This document shows positions 45,022 to 53,733 of a stretch of DNA of 64,000 nucleotides, in pieces. The notes under the pieces were generated by a model that made no database searches, had not been told where the DNA came from, and worked only from the letters and a program-made list of their open reading frames with translations. Every line of letters starts with the position of its first letter. Positions within the stretch are counted from its first letter, which is position 1. This DNA comes from Nodosilinea sp. P-1105 (lineage in GTDB: Bacteria > Cyanobacteriota > Cyanobacteriia > Phormidesmidales > Phormidesmidaceae). Made by a program: the position numbers and the translations under genes. Location: contig NZ_SMDQ01000002.1 in the NCBI RefSeq assembly GCF_012911975.1, positions 124,001 through 188,000 of the forward strand, read 5' to 3'.

Positions 45022-46448
45022 CTATTCAGCGTCAATACACCCTACCCCACTGTAATTTAGTGCTACAGGGACTTAGCGCTAATGAGCATGACCCCATGTC
45101 CCCCTTGGCCGTGTTGATGAACGTTGAGTGTCATCTGCCGGGGGCCACCGATGCCACCCTGACTGGGGGGCGAGAGTTTTTAGATAGTTTGGTGGCAGCC
45201 GTTAGCCGTTACGGCCAACAGATCCTGAGTGGGGTGATTCGCCCCCTGTCAACTGCGGGTGTAGCGCCGCCTATGGTTGATTTGAAGCCAGGGGAGGGGG
45301 GCTACCACCATTTAATTGTGCAACAGCAGCCCATCGACCCCCCCGTCACTGACACGAATGCGCTGCCGCCACTAGACATTAAGCTGACGACGGTACAGTT
45401 TTATGACCTGATGGAGGCCGTGGATCAACTGTTGGCCGACACCCAGACCCTACCCGACCTGACGGCCCAGTTTCAGGCGGTGCCCCGGCGGTTGGTGAAA
45501 CCGGCCGAGCCCATGACCAAGCGAGCCGCCCCAGCGGCCATTGGGGCAGCGGCTTTGGCGGCTGCTGGCTTAGCGCTCTTCTTTGTGCCACCGCCTGTGT
45601 TTGAGCCCAGCCGACCCGAGCAGCAGACCGAGTCCTCTGAGGCCGGGGCAGATCCCCTGGCGGGGAATGGAGGTGATAATCTGGCCAACGACGACAACCT
45701 GACTGATCCTAATGCAGCTGAGGCGGCGGTCGATCGCTTAGAAGCGGCGCCAGCCATTACCGATGCCGATACCATTGCTGTGCTCCGGCAAGATGTGGCC
45801 AATCGGCTTCAAGACGCTTGGGCTCAAGATCCGCTCCCCACTGAAGCGTTAACCTACCGCATGGTGGTGTCAGAAGATGGGGATATTTTGGGCTACAAGT
45901 ATGAAAACGAGGCGGCCCTAGCGGCGGTCGATACGACCCCCTTGCCACAGCTCACGTTTCTGCCGGTCAATGCCAATCAGCCTGTACAGGAAGCCGTAGC
46001 CCAATTTATCGCTACCTTTACCCCGGATGGGACTGTGGTGGTGGAACCGGCTAACCGAGCCAGTGGGGCTGCTACTCCAACCAACAGCGAGGCCAACAGC
46101 GAGGCCAACAGCGAGACCGCATCAGGACGACTCCCGGCCCTAGAGGCCCAGATCAATGATGGCGATCGCATTCGCACCCTGAACAGCACCCTCTACAGCA
46201 GTATTCTAGACAACCTAGAACCTCTGTCCGCCAATGAACCCCTAAACTTTCGGGTACGGTTGGATAGAGATGGGACTGTGGTCGGCTACGAACCCACTAA
46301 CGCGGCTGCCGTGCTGCTGGCTGAGGAAACTCCCCTGCCGGGGCTGGTGACTCGCACCAACAGCGATTCAGAGCAGGCTGACTTTTTGGTAGTCTTTACT
46401 GAAACTGGGGTCTTGCAGGTGAGCCCCTGGGATGGTTGGCCCCAGTAG
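45018..46448 (+). CDS. DUF4335 family protein
   Basis: A 476-residue protein beginning MTIQRQYTLPHCNLVLQGLS with SPLAVLMNVECHLPG and TGGREFLDSLVAAVSRYGQQ, the hallmarks of DUF4335. A membrane helix lies near 173-190 (AAIGAAALAAAGLALFFV), and the large remainder, with repeated DRDGTVVGYEP and EDGDILGYKYEN elements, is likely periplasmic or lumenal. It overlaps the DUF3038 stop by 4 bp. The OmpA-like gene starts 42 bp later, so a three-gene run is likely. Its role is unknown, possibly envelope-related. Confidence 0.82.
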   Translation: MTIQRQYTLPHCNLVLQGLSANEHDPMSPLAVLMNVECHLPGATDATLTGGREFLDSLVAAVSRYGQQILSGVIRPLSTAGVAPPMVDLKPGEGGYHHLIVQQQPIDPPVTDTNALPPLDIKLTTVQFYDLMEAVDQLLADTQTLPDLTAQFQAVPRRLVKPAEPMTKRAAPAAIGAAALAAAGLALFFVPPPVFEPSRPEQQTESSEAGADPLAGNGGDNLANDDNLTDPNAAEAAVDRLEAAPAITDADTIAVLRQDVANRLQDAWAQDPLPTEALTYRMVVSEDGDILGYKYENEAALAAVDTTPLPQLTFLPVNANQPVQEAVAQFIATFTPDGTVVVEPANRASGAATPTNSEANSEANSETASGRLPALEAQINDGDRIRTLNSTLYSSILDNLEPLSANEPLNFRVRLDRDGTVVGYEPTNAAAVLLAEETPLPGLVTRTNSDSEQADFLVVFTETGVLQVSPWDGWPQ

Positions 46449-46490
46449 CAACAGTTCCAAACAAGCATCTGGCCCTCGCCACCGTCTGGT

Positions 46491-47567
46491 ATGTCTGATC
46501 CCTCTGAAATGCCCCCAATTCCCCCTGAACAGCCCCAAGGCGTTCAGCCCTCCCCCATGACGCCAACTCCCCCGACTCTCTCGCGGCCTGGGGGCCTGAA
46601 GCGGGGGGTTTACAGCCTCTGGTGGCTGGTCAGTCGTCTAGTGGTTCTGGGGGTCACTGCTAGCCTGGGTTGGACGTTGGGCATGGTAGTGGCCCAGGTA
46701 TTTCCGTCCCGCAACCCAGATCCTCCGATCGCTGAGGTAGCCCTGCGCCAGGTGGGACAAACTACCCGGCGATTGCGCCAGCTGCCTCAGTGGTGGCGAG
46801 GCAGTGTGCCAGACCCCATCGACCCAGACCCAGTCGAACCGGGAGAGGATGAGGCGGTAACGGATACCCCGACAGACATGGCTCCAGTGGAGCCGATAGC
46901 CCCTGAGGCCTCCGAGTTCTCTGAGGAAGAGCGCCAGCAGCTGGCAGATGACCTAACTCGACTGCAGCAGGATTTAGCCAATTTAGAATCCCGTCTCGAT
47001 CAACTTGAGGAGACAGTAGGCCAAACCACCACGGGTACCCTGGCCATGCGGCTGCAACAGCTGGAGCAACTTTCTTTAGACCCAGAGTTAGATCCAGAGG
47101 CAGAGGCTGATCCAGAGGAAGCTGATCCAGAGGAGACGGCTGAAGCGCCAGAAGCAATAGCTCCAGAGGCACCCCCCACCCCAGTACCGTTTCCAGAACC
47201 CCAATTTCCACTGATCAGCGATCGGATTGTGCTTCCCAGTACTCTGCTGTTTGAGCCCGGCAGCAGCACCCTGCTGCCGGCGGGAGAACAACTGCTAGAT
47301 ACGATCGTGTCTGACCTGCGTCAGTATCCGGCGGCCACATTGCTGGTAGGTAGCCACACCGCTGGCCCCAATGATCCAACCGCCGATCGCGAGCTCACCT
47401 TTCGCCAAGCCCAAGTGGTACAGCAGTATCTAGAGCCCCAGTTGGCTAGCGATCGCCGTCGCTGGGTGGTGGTGGGCTATGGCCAGTCTCGGCCTCGGGT
47501 GATCAGCACCAGCCCCGAAGCCCAGCAGCGTAACCAGCGCATTGATATTGGCATTGTGCCCCGATAG
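46491..47567 (+). CDS. OmpA-family peptidoglycan-binding protein
   Basis: A 358-residue protein. The Pro-rich N-terminus is followed by one membrane helix (about 45-66; SRLVVLGVTASLGWTLGMVV), a coiled-coil segment (about 155-195) and an acidic Pro/Glu linker. The C-terminal 120 residues are an OmpA/MotB-like domain: LFEPGSSTLLPAGEQLLDTI, LLVGSHTAG, ELTFRQAQVVQQYL, VVVGYGQSRP and NQRIDIGIVP, matching the peptidoglycan-binding N-Q-R-I motif. It is anchored in the plasma membrane and contacts the cell wall. ATG 42 bp after the DUF4335 stop, which suggests one transcript. Confidence 0.87.
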   Translation: MSDPSEMPPIPPEQPQGVQPSPMTPTPPTLSRPGGLKRGVYSLWWLVSRLVVLGVTASLGWTLGMVVAQVFPSRNPDPPIAEVALRQVGQTTRRLRQLPQWWRGSVPDPIDPDPVEPGEDEAVTDTPTDMAPVEPIAPEASEFSEEERQQLADDLTRLQQDLANLESRLDQLEETVGQTTTGTLAMRLQQLEQLSLDPELDPEAEADPEEADPEETAEAPEAIAPEAPPTPVPFPEPQFPLISDRIVLPSTLLFEPGSSTLLPAGEQLLDTIVSDLRQYPAATLLVGSHTAGPNDPTADRELTFRQAQVVQQYLEPQLASDRRRWVVVGYGQSRPRVISTSPEAQQRNQRIDIGIVPR

Positions 47568-47614
47568 GCCCCTGCGTCTAGTACTGCTTTTGTTCTTGCT
47601 TGGTTTTTGTCCTT

Positions 47615-48616
47615 ATGCGTCTGGTCTTTTTTGGTACCCCCCAGTTTGCCGTGCCCAGCCTGCAGCGGCTGCTGGCCGAACCCGACTTTGACGTCGTGGC
47701 AGTGGTTACCCAGCCGGACAAGCGCCGGGGCCGGGGCAAACAGGTGCAGCCGTCCCCCGTCAAGCAGGTGGCCCTAGCCGCCAACGGCCCCACAATAGTC
47801 ACTCCCCGCCGGATCAAAAAAGATGAGGATGCCCTAGCAACCCTAGCGACCCTCCAGGCCGATGCTTTTGTGGTGGTGGCCTACGGTCAGATTTTATCCC
47901 AGCGGATTTTAGATATGCCCCGCCTGGGCTGCATCAATGGCCATGGCTCGCTGCTGCCTGCCTACCGAGGGGCAGCCCCCATCCAGTGGTGCATCGTCAA
48001 TGGGGAGACCGAAACTGGCATGACCACCATGCTGATGGATGCAGGCATGGACACGGGGGCCATGTTGCTCAAGTCACACCTGCCCATGGGTCTGCTGGAT
48101 AACTTTTTCGACGTGGCAGCTGCCCTGGCTGACCAGTGCGCCGACTTGCTGGTGGCAACCCTCCAGAGCCTGGAGGCGGGCAGTCTCACCCCCGAGCCTC
48201 AGCCAGCTGCCCTGGCCACCTATGCCCCCCTGATTCAAAAGCAAGACTATGAACTGGACTGGGGAAAAGCCGCGATCGCGCTGCACAATCAAATTCGTGG
48301 TTTCTATCCCAACTGTGTGACCCCCTTTAGAGGTCAACCCCTCAAGGTGACCGCCACCATTCCCCTGGGGGCGACCTATTGGCCTCACCTACCTCTTGAA
48401 TGGGAGGCTCTGCCGACCGCCTTTGAGACCCTACAGCTAGAGCCAGCCACGCCTGGCACCGTTGTGGGTTTCCTGAAGGGCTATGGTCCGGTGGTGCAAA
48501 CGGGGGATGGCTGGCTGCTGCTGCACCAGGTGAAGCCCAGCGGCAAGCAAGCCCAGACCGGGGCTGATTTTGTTAATGGCAGTCACTTGCAGGTGGGGGA
48601 GGTGTTGGGGAGGTGA
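47615..48616 (+). CDS. fmt: Fmt: methionyl-tRNA formyltransferase
   Basis: A 333-residue enzyme that formylates Met-tRNAi with 10-formyltetrahydrofolate. It starts [16 protein letters not shown], with [12 protein letters not shown], the active-site segment [20 protein letters not shown] (Asn, His and the SLLPxYRGAAPI region), [16 protein letters not shown] and [20 protein letters not shown] in the C-terminal domain. I chose the ATG at 47615. The last codons run into a G-rich repeat (about 48603-48670), so the tail may be altered; the family ends near this point anyway. It lies 47 bp after the OmpA-like gene. Confidence 0.94.
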   Translation: MRLVFFGTPQFAVPSLQRLLAEPDFDVVAVVTQPDKRRGRGKQVQPSPVKQVALAANGPTIVTPRRIKKDEDALATLATLQADAFVVVAYGQILSQRILDMPRLGCINGHGSLLPAYRGAAPIQWCIVNGETETGMTTMLMDAGMDTGAMLLKSHLPMGLLDNFFDVAAALADQCADLLVATLQSLEAGSLTPEPQPAALATYAPLIQKQDYELDWGKAAIALHNQIRGFYPNCVTPFRGQPLKVTATIPLGATYWPHLPLEWEALPTAFETLQLEPATPGTVVGFLKGYGPVVQTGDGWLLLHQVKPSGKQAQTGADFVNGSHLQVGEVLGR

Positions 48617-49028
48617 AGAGGTGGGGAGGTGGGGGGGTGAAGGGGTGGATGGGTGGATGGGTGAAGGGGCGGACCTGTGTGTCCGCCCTGGCGGGGGAAT
48701 GGGGGGGATTTTGGATTTTGGCATCCCCTCCTGGGAGGGGCAGGGGTGGGTCAGCTCGATTTTGAATTTTGGATTCTTCCCTTTGCTGCGCACGGGCGAC
48801 GTCCTACGTTCTTCCCTCTTCCCTCTTCCCTCTTCCCTCTTCCCTCTTCCCTCTTCCCTCTTCCCTCTTCCCTCTTCCCTCTTCCCTCTTCCCTCTTTAT
48901 CAAGCCTTCATCACAGCGGTCTTGCGTGTCCATGGTGAAGACAGGATATTTCAATGGCTGGTATAGCCCAGGACAACGGAAGGAGTTGATATCCTGAGGG
49001 GGATCTGGTCCTTCCTATCTTTCCTCCT
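48617..49028. repeat. Intergenic repeats with 12 tandem CTTCCCT heptamers
   Basis: This region holds a G-rich stretch (to about 48670), a CCCCTCCTGG/GGAGGGG-type repeat near 48723-48752, the TTTGCTGCGCACGGGCGACG motif (about 48782) and then CTTCCCT repeated exactly 12 times (48811-48894). Such heptamer STRR arrays are typical of filamentous cyanobacteria. The open frames across the array are repeat translations, not genes. Beyond 48895 only single-copy DNA leading to the transporter gene is visible. Confidence 0.8.
48811..48894 (+). repeat. STRR: 12 x CTTCCCT
   Basis: Twelve perfect head-to-tail copies of the 7-bp unit CTTCCCT (84 bp). The array follows the TTTGCTGCGCACGGGC motif that also precedes pyrimidine-rich words at 1336 and 34860. 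No function is known. Confidence 0.9.
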
Positions 49029-49844
49029 ATGGCAACTGAATCCCCTACCGCCGCAGCCCCTGCGATCGCGGTGCCCGAGCATATCCAGAATCGGCGTCAG
49101 GTTGTGTTTTTAGTGCTGTCAGGGCTGTTTCTCGGCACCCTGGGCATGCTTAACATTCTCAGCATTAGTCGGTTTGTGAATGTGTTTACCTGGGGCGATT
49201 TTGCGGTCACGGTGGCAGTAGGGGTTCTGCCCTATCCTGTCACCTTTCTATGTACGGACCTAATTTCAGAGCTGTACGGCAAAGAACGGGCCAACCAGGT
49301 GGTCTGGGTGGGGCTGCTGCTGAATGTTTGGGTGCTATTTATTGTCTGGCTGGGGGGCGTCTTGCCAGGCTTCGAGCAGATCGACCCGGCCACCGGGGAA
49401 ATTATGCGGGATGCCGCTGGCCGGTTGCCGGTGTTTTTCGAGATTCGTAACCTCACCTTTGGGGCGGTGACGGCCTCTATGGCCGCCTATTTAACGGCTC
49501 AGTTTGTGGATGTGTACCTGTTTCACTTTTGGAAAACCTTGACCAATGGTAAGCATCTGTGGCTGCGTAACAATGGCTCGACCCTTTTGAGCCAACTGGT
49601 GGATACTACAGCTGTGGTGCTAATCACTCACTTTTTGGCCGGGGTGTTGCCCATCGACGATAGCCAAAGTTTGTGGCCCCAGTTGATTCGCTTTATTGGC
49701 TATGGCTACGTGTTTAAGCTGGTAGCCGCCCTGTTGGATACGGGGCCGTTTTACCTGTGTGTGTATTGGCTATCGGGTTATCTTCAGCTTGAATCTCCGG
49801 TCCCAAAGCCGAAGCGGCCTCGATTGGGAAGTCGGCGTGATTGA
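49029..49844 (+). CDS. Queuosine precursor transporter (YhhQ/VUT family)
   Basis: A 271-residue membrane protein with about six helices. LGTLGMLNILSISRFVNVF, AVTVAVGVLPYPVTFLCTDL, ISELYGKERANQVVWVGLLL (the TDL-E-YGxxxA motif) and DTTAVVLITHF are typical of the DUF165/VUT family, which brings preQ0/preQ1 into the cell for queuosine synthesis. ATG at 49029. The 3' end overlaps the final, repeat-derived frame of the ATPase remnant on the other strand. Substrate inferred from family knowledge. Confidence 0.88.
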   Translation: MATESPTAAAPAIAVPEHIQNRRQVVFLVLSGLFLGTLGMLNILSISRFVNVFTWGDFAVTVAVGVLPYPVTFLCTDLISELYGKERANQVVWVGLLLNVWVLFIVWLGGVLPGFEQIDPATGEIMRDAAGRLPVFFEIRNLTFGAVTASMAAYLTAQFVDVYLFHFWKTLTNGKHLWLRNNGSTLLSQLVDTTAVVLITHFLAGVLPIDDSQSLWPQLIRFIGYGYVFKLVAALLDTGPFYLCVYWLSGYLQLESPVPKPKRPRLGSRRD

Positions 49845-49898
49845 TTGGGACGGTGGGGAGATGGGGAAGGTGGGGAGGTTGGGGAGGTGGGAAGGTGG
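49845..49898. repeat. G-rich repeat (GTGGGGAGGTGGGGAG type)
   Basis: GGTGGGGAGATGGGGAAGG followed by TGGGGAGGTTGGGGAGGTGG, the same kind of stretch as at about 1209-1242 and 48603-48670. It lies directly after the transporter stop codon and at the degraded 3' end of the ATPase remnant. Several runs of three or more G suggest possible G-quadruplexes. Confidence 0.6.
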
Positions 49899-50390
49899 TC
49901 AAAGATAATCAACCAGCCGCTGTCGAGCCCCAACCCGGCCAGATAGCGATCCAGCTGCTCCAGCCCTGCGGCCATGGGATCCGGTCGACCTTCACGCCAT
50001 ACTTTCAGCTCTATTCCCAGGGTGACATCCCCATAGCGCAAACACAGATCCATCTTGATGTTAAATGGGCTGACCGTATTTAAGCGGTTACTGCCGCCTG
50101 CAGTGACCTTGTAATCCCGCACATCCCGTACCCCAATTAAAGCAAGGGATTGAGGGAATTCTTGGGGACGATCGGGGTAGCCAGAGCGAAGCTGGTGTAA
50201 GCAAGAAATTAAGACGTCGTCTCTGAGCACTTTGCCAAAGCTAGCATCGCGGTGGTTTTGCCCGTTTGTCGAGGACAAAATATCCCTGCTGGGCCACCAA
50301 TTTCGTCAGATTCGGCAGCCGATCTAGGGGTGGCAGCATATAGTGGATGTCGGGTTTACAGGGGCCAGCGGTGTTAAACCATTTGGACAT
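49899..50390 (-). pseudogene. Remnant of an AAA-type ATPase with PD-(D/E)XK C-terminus
   Basis: Three fragments of one family remain in order on the minus strand. The first, from an ATG at 50388-50390, reads MSKWFNTAGPCKPDIHYMLP and then LPNLTKLVAQQGYFVL. The next, in another frame from about 50278, reads RQTGKTTAML, a Walker A region. The third, again shifted, contains LHQLRSGYPDRPQEFPQSLA, GVRDVRDYKV and SPFNIK, then jumps to LRYGDVTLGIELKVWREGRP (PD-(D/E)XK-like E-x-K) and LGLDSGWLIIFD. The frameshift and the missing middle (about 250 residues of the ATPase) show decay. The family (large ATP-binding proteins with a C-terminal nuclease-like domain) is common in cyanobacteria. Confidence 0.8.
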
Positions 50391-50552
50391 CACTAAAGCT
50401 AGCGTAGATAACAGGTCGCAGTATAGCGTGCAACAGCTAACCGGCTTCTGATCGAGACTAAAGACAGTCAGACAGTCCGCCCTGGCTGTCGTGCCTCGAC
50501 TGTAGGGATTAGCAATCTTCCAAACGCCAACGTGTGACTGCTCTAGTCACCG

Positions 50553-51020
50553 TTATCCATCCATTAGCCCAAATTCCACCAGGGCGGGGTAAAAGTTTTT
50601 ATTTTCGTGGCTGGGACGGCTGAGCTTGATTAGGGCAAATCGCTGTAGGGGATCGAGGGCTTGCCACTGGTCTAGGGAAATCGTGCAGCGCTCTGCGGCG
50701 GCTCGGGTGACGACCTCAGGGGGGATCGACTGGGGGTTTTCCCAGGGGGGATGGGGGTCAAGGGGTAGGGTTTTGGCGGGTGCTCCGGTGTAATGGCTGA
50801 CCAGTCCCTGTACATAGTCGCCATAGGCGACAGCTGTGGCCGCATCCTGGCACGGGCGCTGGGCCAACTGTTGTCGCTCGGCAGGGCTGAATTGGTTCCA
50901 GTGGTGTAGTTTGAGTTTGACACCGCAGGTATCTAGGTTAAATCGCACGATCATTGGAATGCAGCGCAGGGACTCTACAAAGTCGGCTTCGAAGTCAAAG
51001 AATACAGGGGATGGGGGCAT
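50553..51020 (-). CDS. NarM-like nitrate reductase-associated protein
   Basis: A 155-residue protein beginning MPPSPVFFDFEADFVESLRC. The FEADFVESLRCIPMIVRFNL, DTCGVKLKLHHWNQFSPAER and WQALDPLQRFALIKLSRPSH segments match PF09655, the conserved nitrate reductase-associated protein; NarM is needed for active nitrate reductase in Synechococcus. I chose the ATG at 51018-51020 over an in-frame start at 51080. No narB or transporter gene is next to it; it follows the Mce-protein gene by about 70 bp on the same strand. Confidence 0.72.
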   Translation of the reverse strand: MPPSPVFFDFEADFVESLRCIPMIVRFNLDTCGVKLKLHHWNQFSPAERQQLAQRPCQDAATAVAYGDYVQGLVSHYTGAPAKTLPLDPHPPWENPQSIPPEVVTRAAAERCTISLDQWQALDPLQRFALIKLSRPSHENKNFYPALVEFGLMDG

Positions 51021-51092
51021 CGGCAAGGGGTGCGATCGCGGCTTATGGGCATGGGTCAGGCGTGCTGAGGCATGGGGCAACAGCCATCGCCT

Positions 51093-52382
51093 CTAGGGTA
51101 CTGGACTGGGGGGCACTGGGCTGGGGTGAGCCTGAAAGCGATACAGCTGCCCCTCATGGCTGACTAACAGCTGAGACCCGGTGTCAGCGGCTTCTGGTTT
51201 AGGCGCTGGGGTGAGGGTAATGCGCTCCACCCGGTTGCCTGCCGGGAATGTCAGAGCTTCGGCTAGCTGACTTTCTTGTTCGAGCTGATGGGTAATCGAT
51301 ACCAGGTCGCTTAAGCCATTGATCAGCCGACGAATGTTTTGCCGCAAAACTGGATCTCCGGTTAGCTCATCCACATCTGCCAGCACCTTTTGGGCACTTT
51401 GAAACACGCTCCGGGCAGAATCTAGGGTCTGCTGCAAGAGCAATAGGTTTTCAGGGGTGTTCACAGCTGAGGTAATTGACCGCAGATCAGCCATGGTCGC
51501 TGCCGCATCGGCAGACAGGGTATCTAGGTTATTGAGGAGCTCGCTGTCTCGAATGGTGGGGCTGAGGGTCGCCATGATCGCCTCCAGTTCAGCCGTACTG
51601 CGGTTCAGGTTACCCAGAGTGCTGATCAGGGTGCCGCGATTGGCCATAATCAGGTTGTTGATTTCGGTGCCAGTCACTTCAAACTGGGCCGCTGTGCTGC
51701 CCACCTGGGCAGCGGCATCACTGACACTACCGGTGGCCTGGTTGGCTGACACCATCAACGGCCCCAGATCGGTGCGAATTTGTTGAGATAGGCCAATCAG
51801 TTCGTCTGTCAGCAGCGTGGCACTTTCGGTCAAGACGGTGGCATTCTGGAGGGTGACCCTTAAATCCTCCAGCATGTCTGGGTCAGCAAAGGCACTGGCC
51901 AGCCCCTCTGCCGAACGAATCAGCGACTCGTAGCTGGCACCGACAAACCCCTGGACGCGATCGCCACTACAAACAATCACCTGGCTATCACAGCCATCCC
52001 CCGTAATGGGCATGGCGATGGCATCCTCTGGCAAGGGGCGGACGGGCGTAATATCAATCGTGGTTTCGCCAATCAGCCCCGACTGGTTAACTACCACATT
52101 GGCGTCCTGGGGAATGCGCAAGTCGGCTTGGGTAATTTCCGCAACCACCTCTACCTCATTAGCGGCGGGGCTAATGCTCAAGACCCGCCCTACTGGCACG
52201 CCGCGATAGCGTACCGCAGCCCCCTGGTTCATCCCCAGAGTATTTTCAAACAGGAACACCGCCCGATAGGTGCGGGCACCTGGGCTGAGGCCCCGCAGCC
52301 ACAGGACCAATCCGCCAAACAGGCCCACCGCAATTAATATCAACAGACCTACAGATCCTTCTCGGATTGCCCTTGAGCGCAT
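51093..52382 (-). CDS. Mce-family (MlaD-like) lipid-transport protein
   Basis: A 429-residue protein with one N-terminal membrane helix (GSVGLLILIAVGLFGGLVLW, about 9-28), an MCE domain (about 38-120; TYRAVFLFENTLGMNQGAAV, RYRGVPVGRVLSI, VVNQSGLIGETTIDI) and a long helical C-terminal region (about 145-390), as in cyanobacterial Mce proteins that shuttle lipids between membranes. The Pro-rich end (HPSPVPPSPVP) is low complexity. ATG at 52380-52382. It lies about 130 bp after the ABC ATPase gene on the same strand. The permease (MlaE-like) is not in this window. Confidence 0.9.
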   Translation of the reverse strand: MRSRAIREGSVGLLILIAVGLFGGLVLWLRGLSPGARTYRAVFLFENTLGMNQGAAVRYRGVPVGRVLSISPAANEVEVVAEITQADLRIPQDANVVVNQSGLIGETTIDITPVRPLPEDAIAMPITGDGCDSQVIVCSGDRVQGFVGASYESLIRSAEGLASAFADPDMLEDLRVTLQNATVLTESATLLTDELIGLSQQIRTDLGPLMVSANQATGSVSDAAAQVGSTAAQFEVTGTEINNLIMANRGTLISTLGNLNRSTAELEAIMATLSPTIRDSELLNNLDTLSADAAATMADLRSITSAVNTPENLLLLQQTLDSARSVFQSAQKVLADVDELTGDPVLRQNIRRLINGLSDLVSITHQLEQESQLAEALTFPAGNRVERITLTPAPKPEAADTGSQLLVSHEGQLYRFQAHPSPVPPSPVP

Positions 52383-52515
52383 TGACCTTATCTACCTCAA
52401 TCATTACCATATCGACCATCCCCCATTCTCCCAGAGAATCTGCGCCATCATCCCGAATACCAACCTGCTGAGCCAAGGCTTGGCGGTTAGCGGCGACGAT
52501 GCCATCCAACCTACC

Positions 52516-53376
52516 CTAGGGGGCGAGCTGAATCGGTCCCTGGACTTGGCCACTAAAAAACTGGCGGACAAAGGGGTTGTCGGTTTCATCAATGGCCTCC
52601 ACTGGGCCACTCCATTGAATGCGCCCCCGATGTAAAAAGATCACACGATTGGCTGTGCGACGAATTGTGCTGTCTTGGTGGGTCACAATTAAGTACGAAC
52701 TGCATCCATTGCTGCTTTGAATATCTCGGATCAGGTCTTCTATCACGGTAGATGCAATTGGGTCCAGCCCCGCCGTCGGTTCATCGTACAGTAACAGAGC
52801 TGGCCGATCCTGGGGGTTATCAGGATTAGACACAATCGCTCTAGCAAAGCTGACCCGCTTGCGCATTCCCCCCGATAACTCCGCTGGATAGCGTTCTCCT
52901 GTACCCGGCAAGCCCACCATGTCTAGCACATTAGCCACAATTTGATGAATCTGTCGAGCGGATAACTTAGAGTGTTGATACAGCAGAAAACCAACATTTT
53001 CCCTGACTGTCAAGGAATCAAATAGGGCGGCCTGCTGAAATACCATGCCAATGCCCACCGGATCTACGGCATCCTCGATCAGCCCGTCTCGCCGCTGACC
53101 GGCCACATAAATTTCCCCGGCATCAGCGGGTAACAACCCCGCAATAATTCGCAAAATGGTGGATTTACCGGTCCCCGACGGACCGATAATCGCCACGGAT
53201 TCGCCACGATAAATGGTTAAATCAACATGGTCTAGGACCTGATTAGGGCCAAAGCTTTTGCAAATACCCCGCAGTTCCAGTAGCGGCTCCTGACCACAAC
53301 CACCGGACTGTACACTCTGATAAGACTGGCTTGGGTCGGTGGTATACCGCTCTCTATTCCTGCTGGCGTCAGTCAT
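52516..53376 (-). CDS. MlaF-like ABC transporter ATP-binding protein
   Basis: A 286-residue ATPase for the Mce lipid transporter. It has Walker A GPSGTGKST (near 68), Q-loop MVFQQAALFDSLTVRENV, signature LSGGMRKRVSFARAI (near 165), Walker B PALLLYDEPTAGLDP, and the H-loop VTHQD. The LSGGMRKR signature and GLDP pattern are typical of Mkl/MlaF rather than general importers. I chose the ATG at 53374-53376 over a GTG two codons earlier. It is upstream of the Mce gene on the same strand, so both probably form an operon with a missing or distant permease. Confidence 0.92.
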   Translation of the reverse strand: MTDASRNRERYTTDPSQSYQSVQSGGCGQEPLLELRGICKSFGPNQVLDHVDLTIYRGESVAIIGPSGTGKSTILRIIAGLLPADAGEIYVAGQRRDGLIEDAVDPVGIGMVFQQAALFDSLTVRENVGFLLYQHSKLSARQIHQIVANVLDMVGLPGTGERYPAELSGGMRKRVSFARAIVSNPDNPQDRPALLLYDEPTAGLDPIASTVIEDLIRDIQSSNGCSSYLIVTHQDSTIRRTANRVIFLHRGRIQWSGPVEAIDETDNPFVRQFFSGQVQGPIQLAP

Positions 53377-53733
53377 AGGCACCTATGTCTTTAAAGCTGT
53401 TGTTAACCATAGCGAAAGGTTTCATTCCCCAGTCATCGCTAACATCAAAAGCGCTAAGCCCAAGCGATGTCAATGTCCCAGAACGCTGTGTTGCGATCGC
53501 ACCTCACCCCTCAGCCCTCTGGCCAGCGCTATTACCCTTGCCCATGGCTAGAATAGCTCGCGCCTGGGCAACTCAAAACTAAGATTTGACCTTGGTATAC
53601 AATTGGGCACCACGACCCTTAGTTATAGAAGCTACACTATCCTTCGAGGTGTGCCATCTTGCTAAAACGCCGCTGACTAGTGCGAACATCACCCTGTTCC
53701 CTGGCCTGCCATCCTCCTATTTCAACCGCCCCC
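53377..53733. other. Intergenic between ABC ATPase and yvcK, no gene seen
   Basis: About 357 bp, divergent genes on both sides. AT-rich stretches near 53570-53640 (TTTGACCTTGGTATACAATT) could be promoters for yvcK; -35/-10 boxes are not well spaced. The 53339-53551 open frames are shadows. Confidence 0.4.

Noticed and set aside
48570-48997. Several overlapping frames across the CTTCCCT array
   Set aside because: They translate the heptamer repeat (e.g. PLPSSLF repeats) and are not genes.
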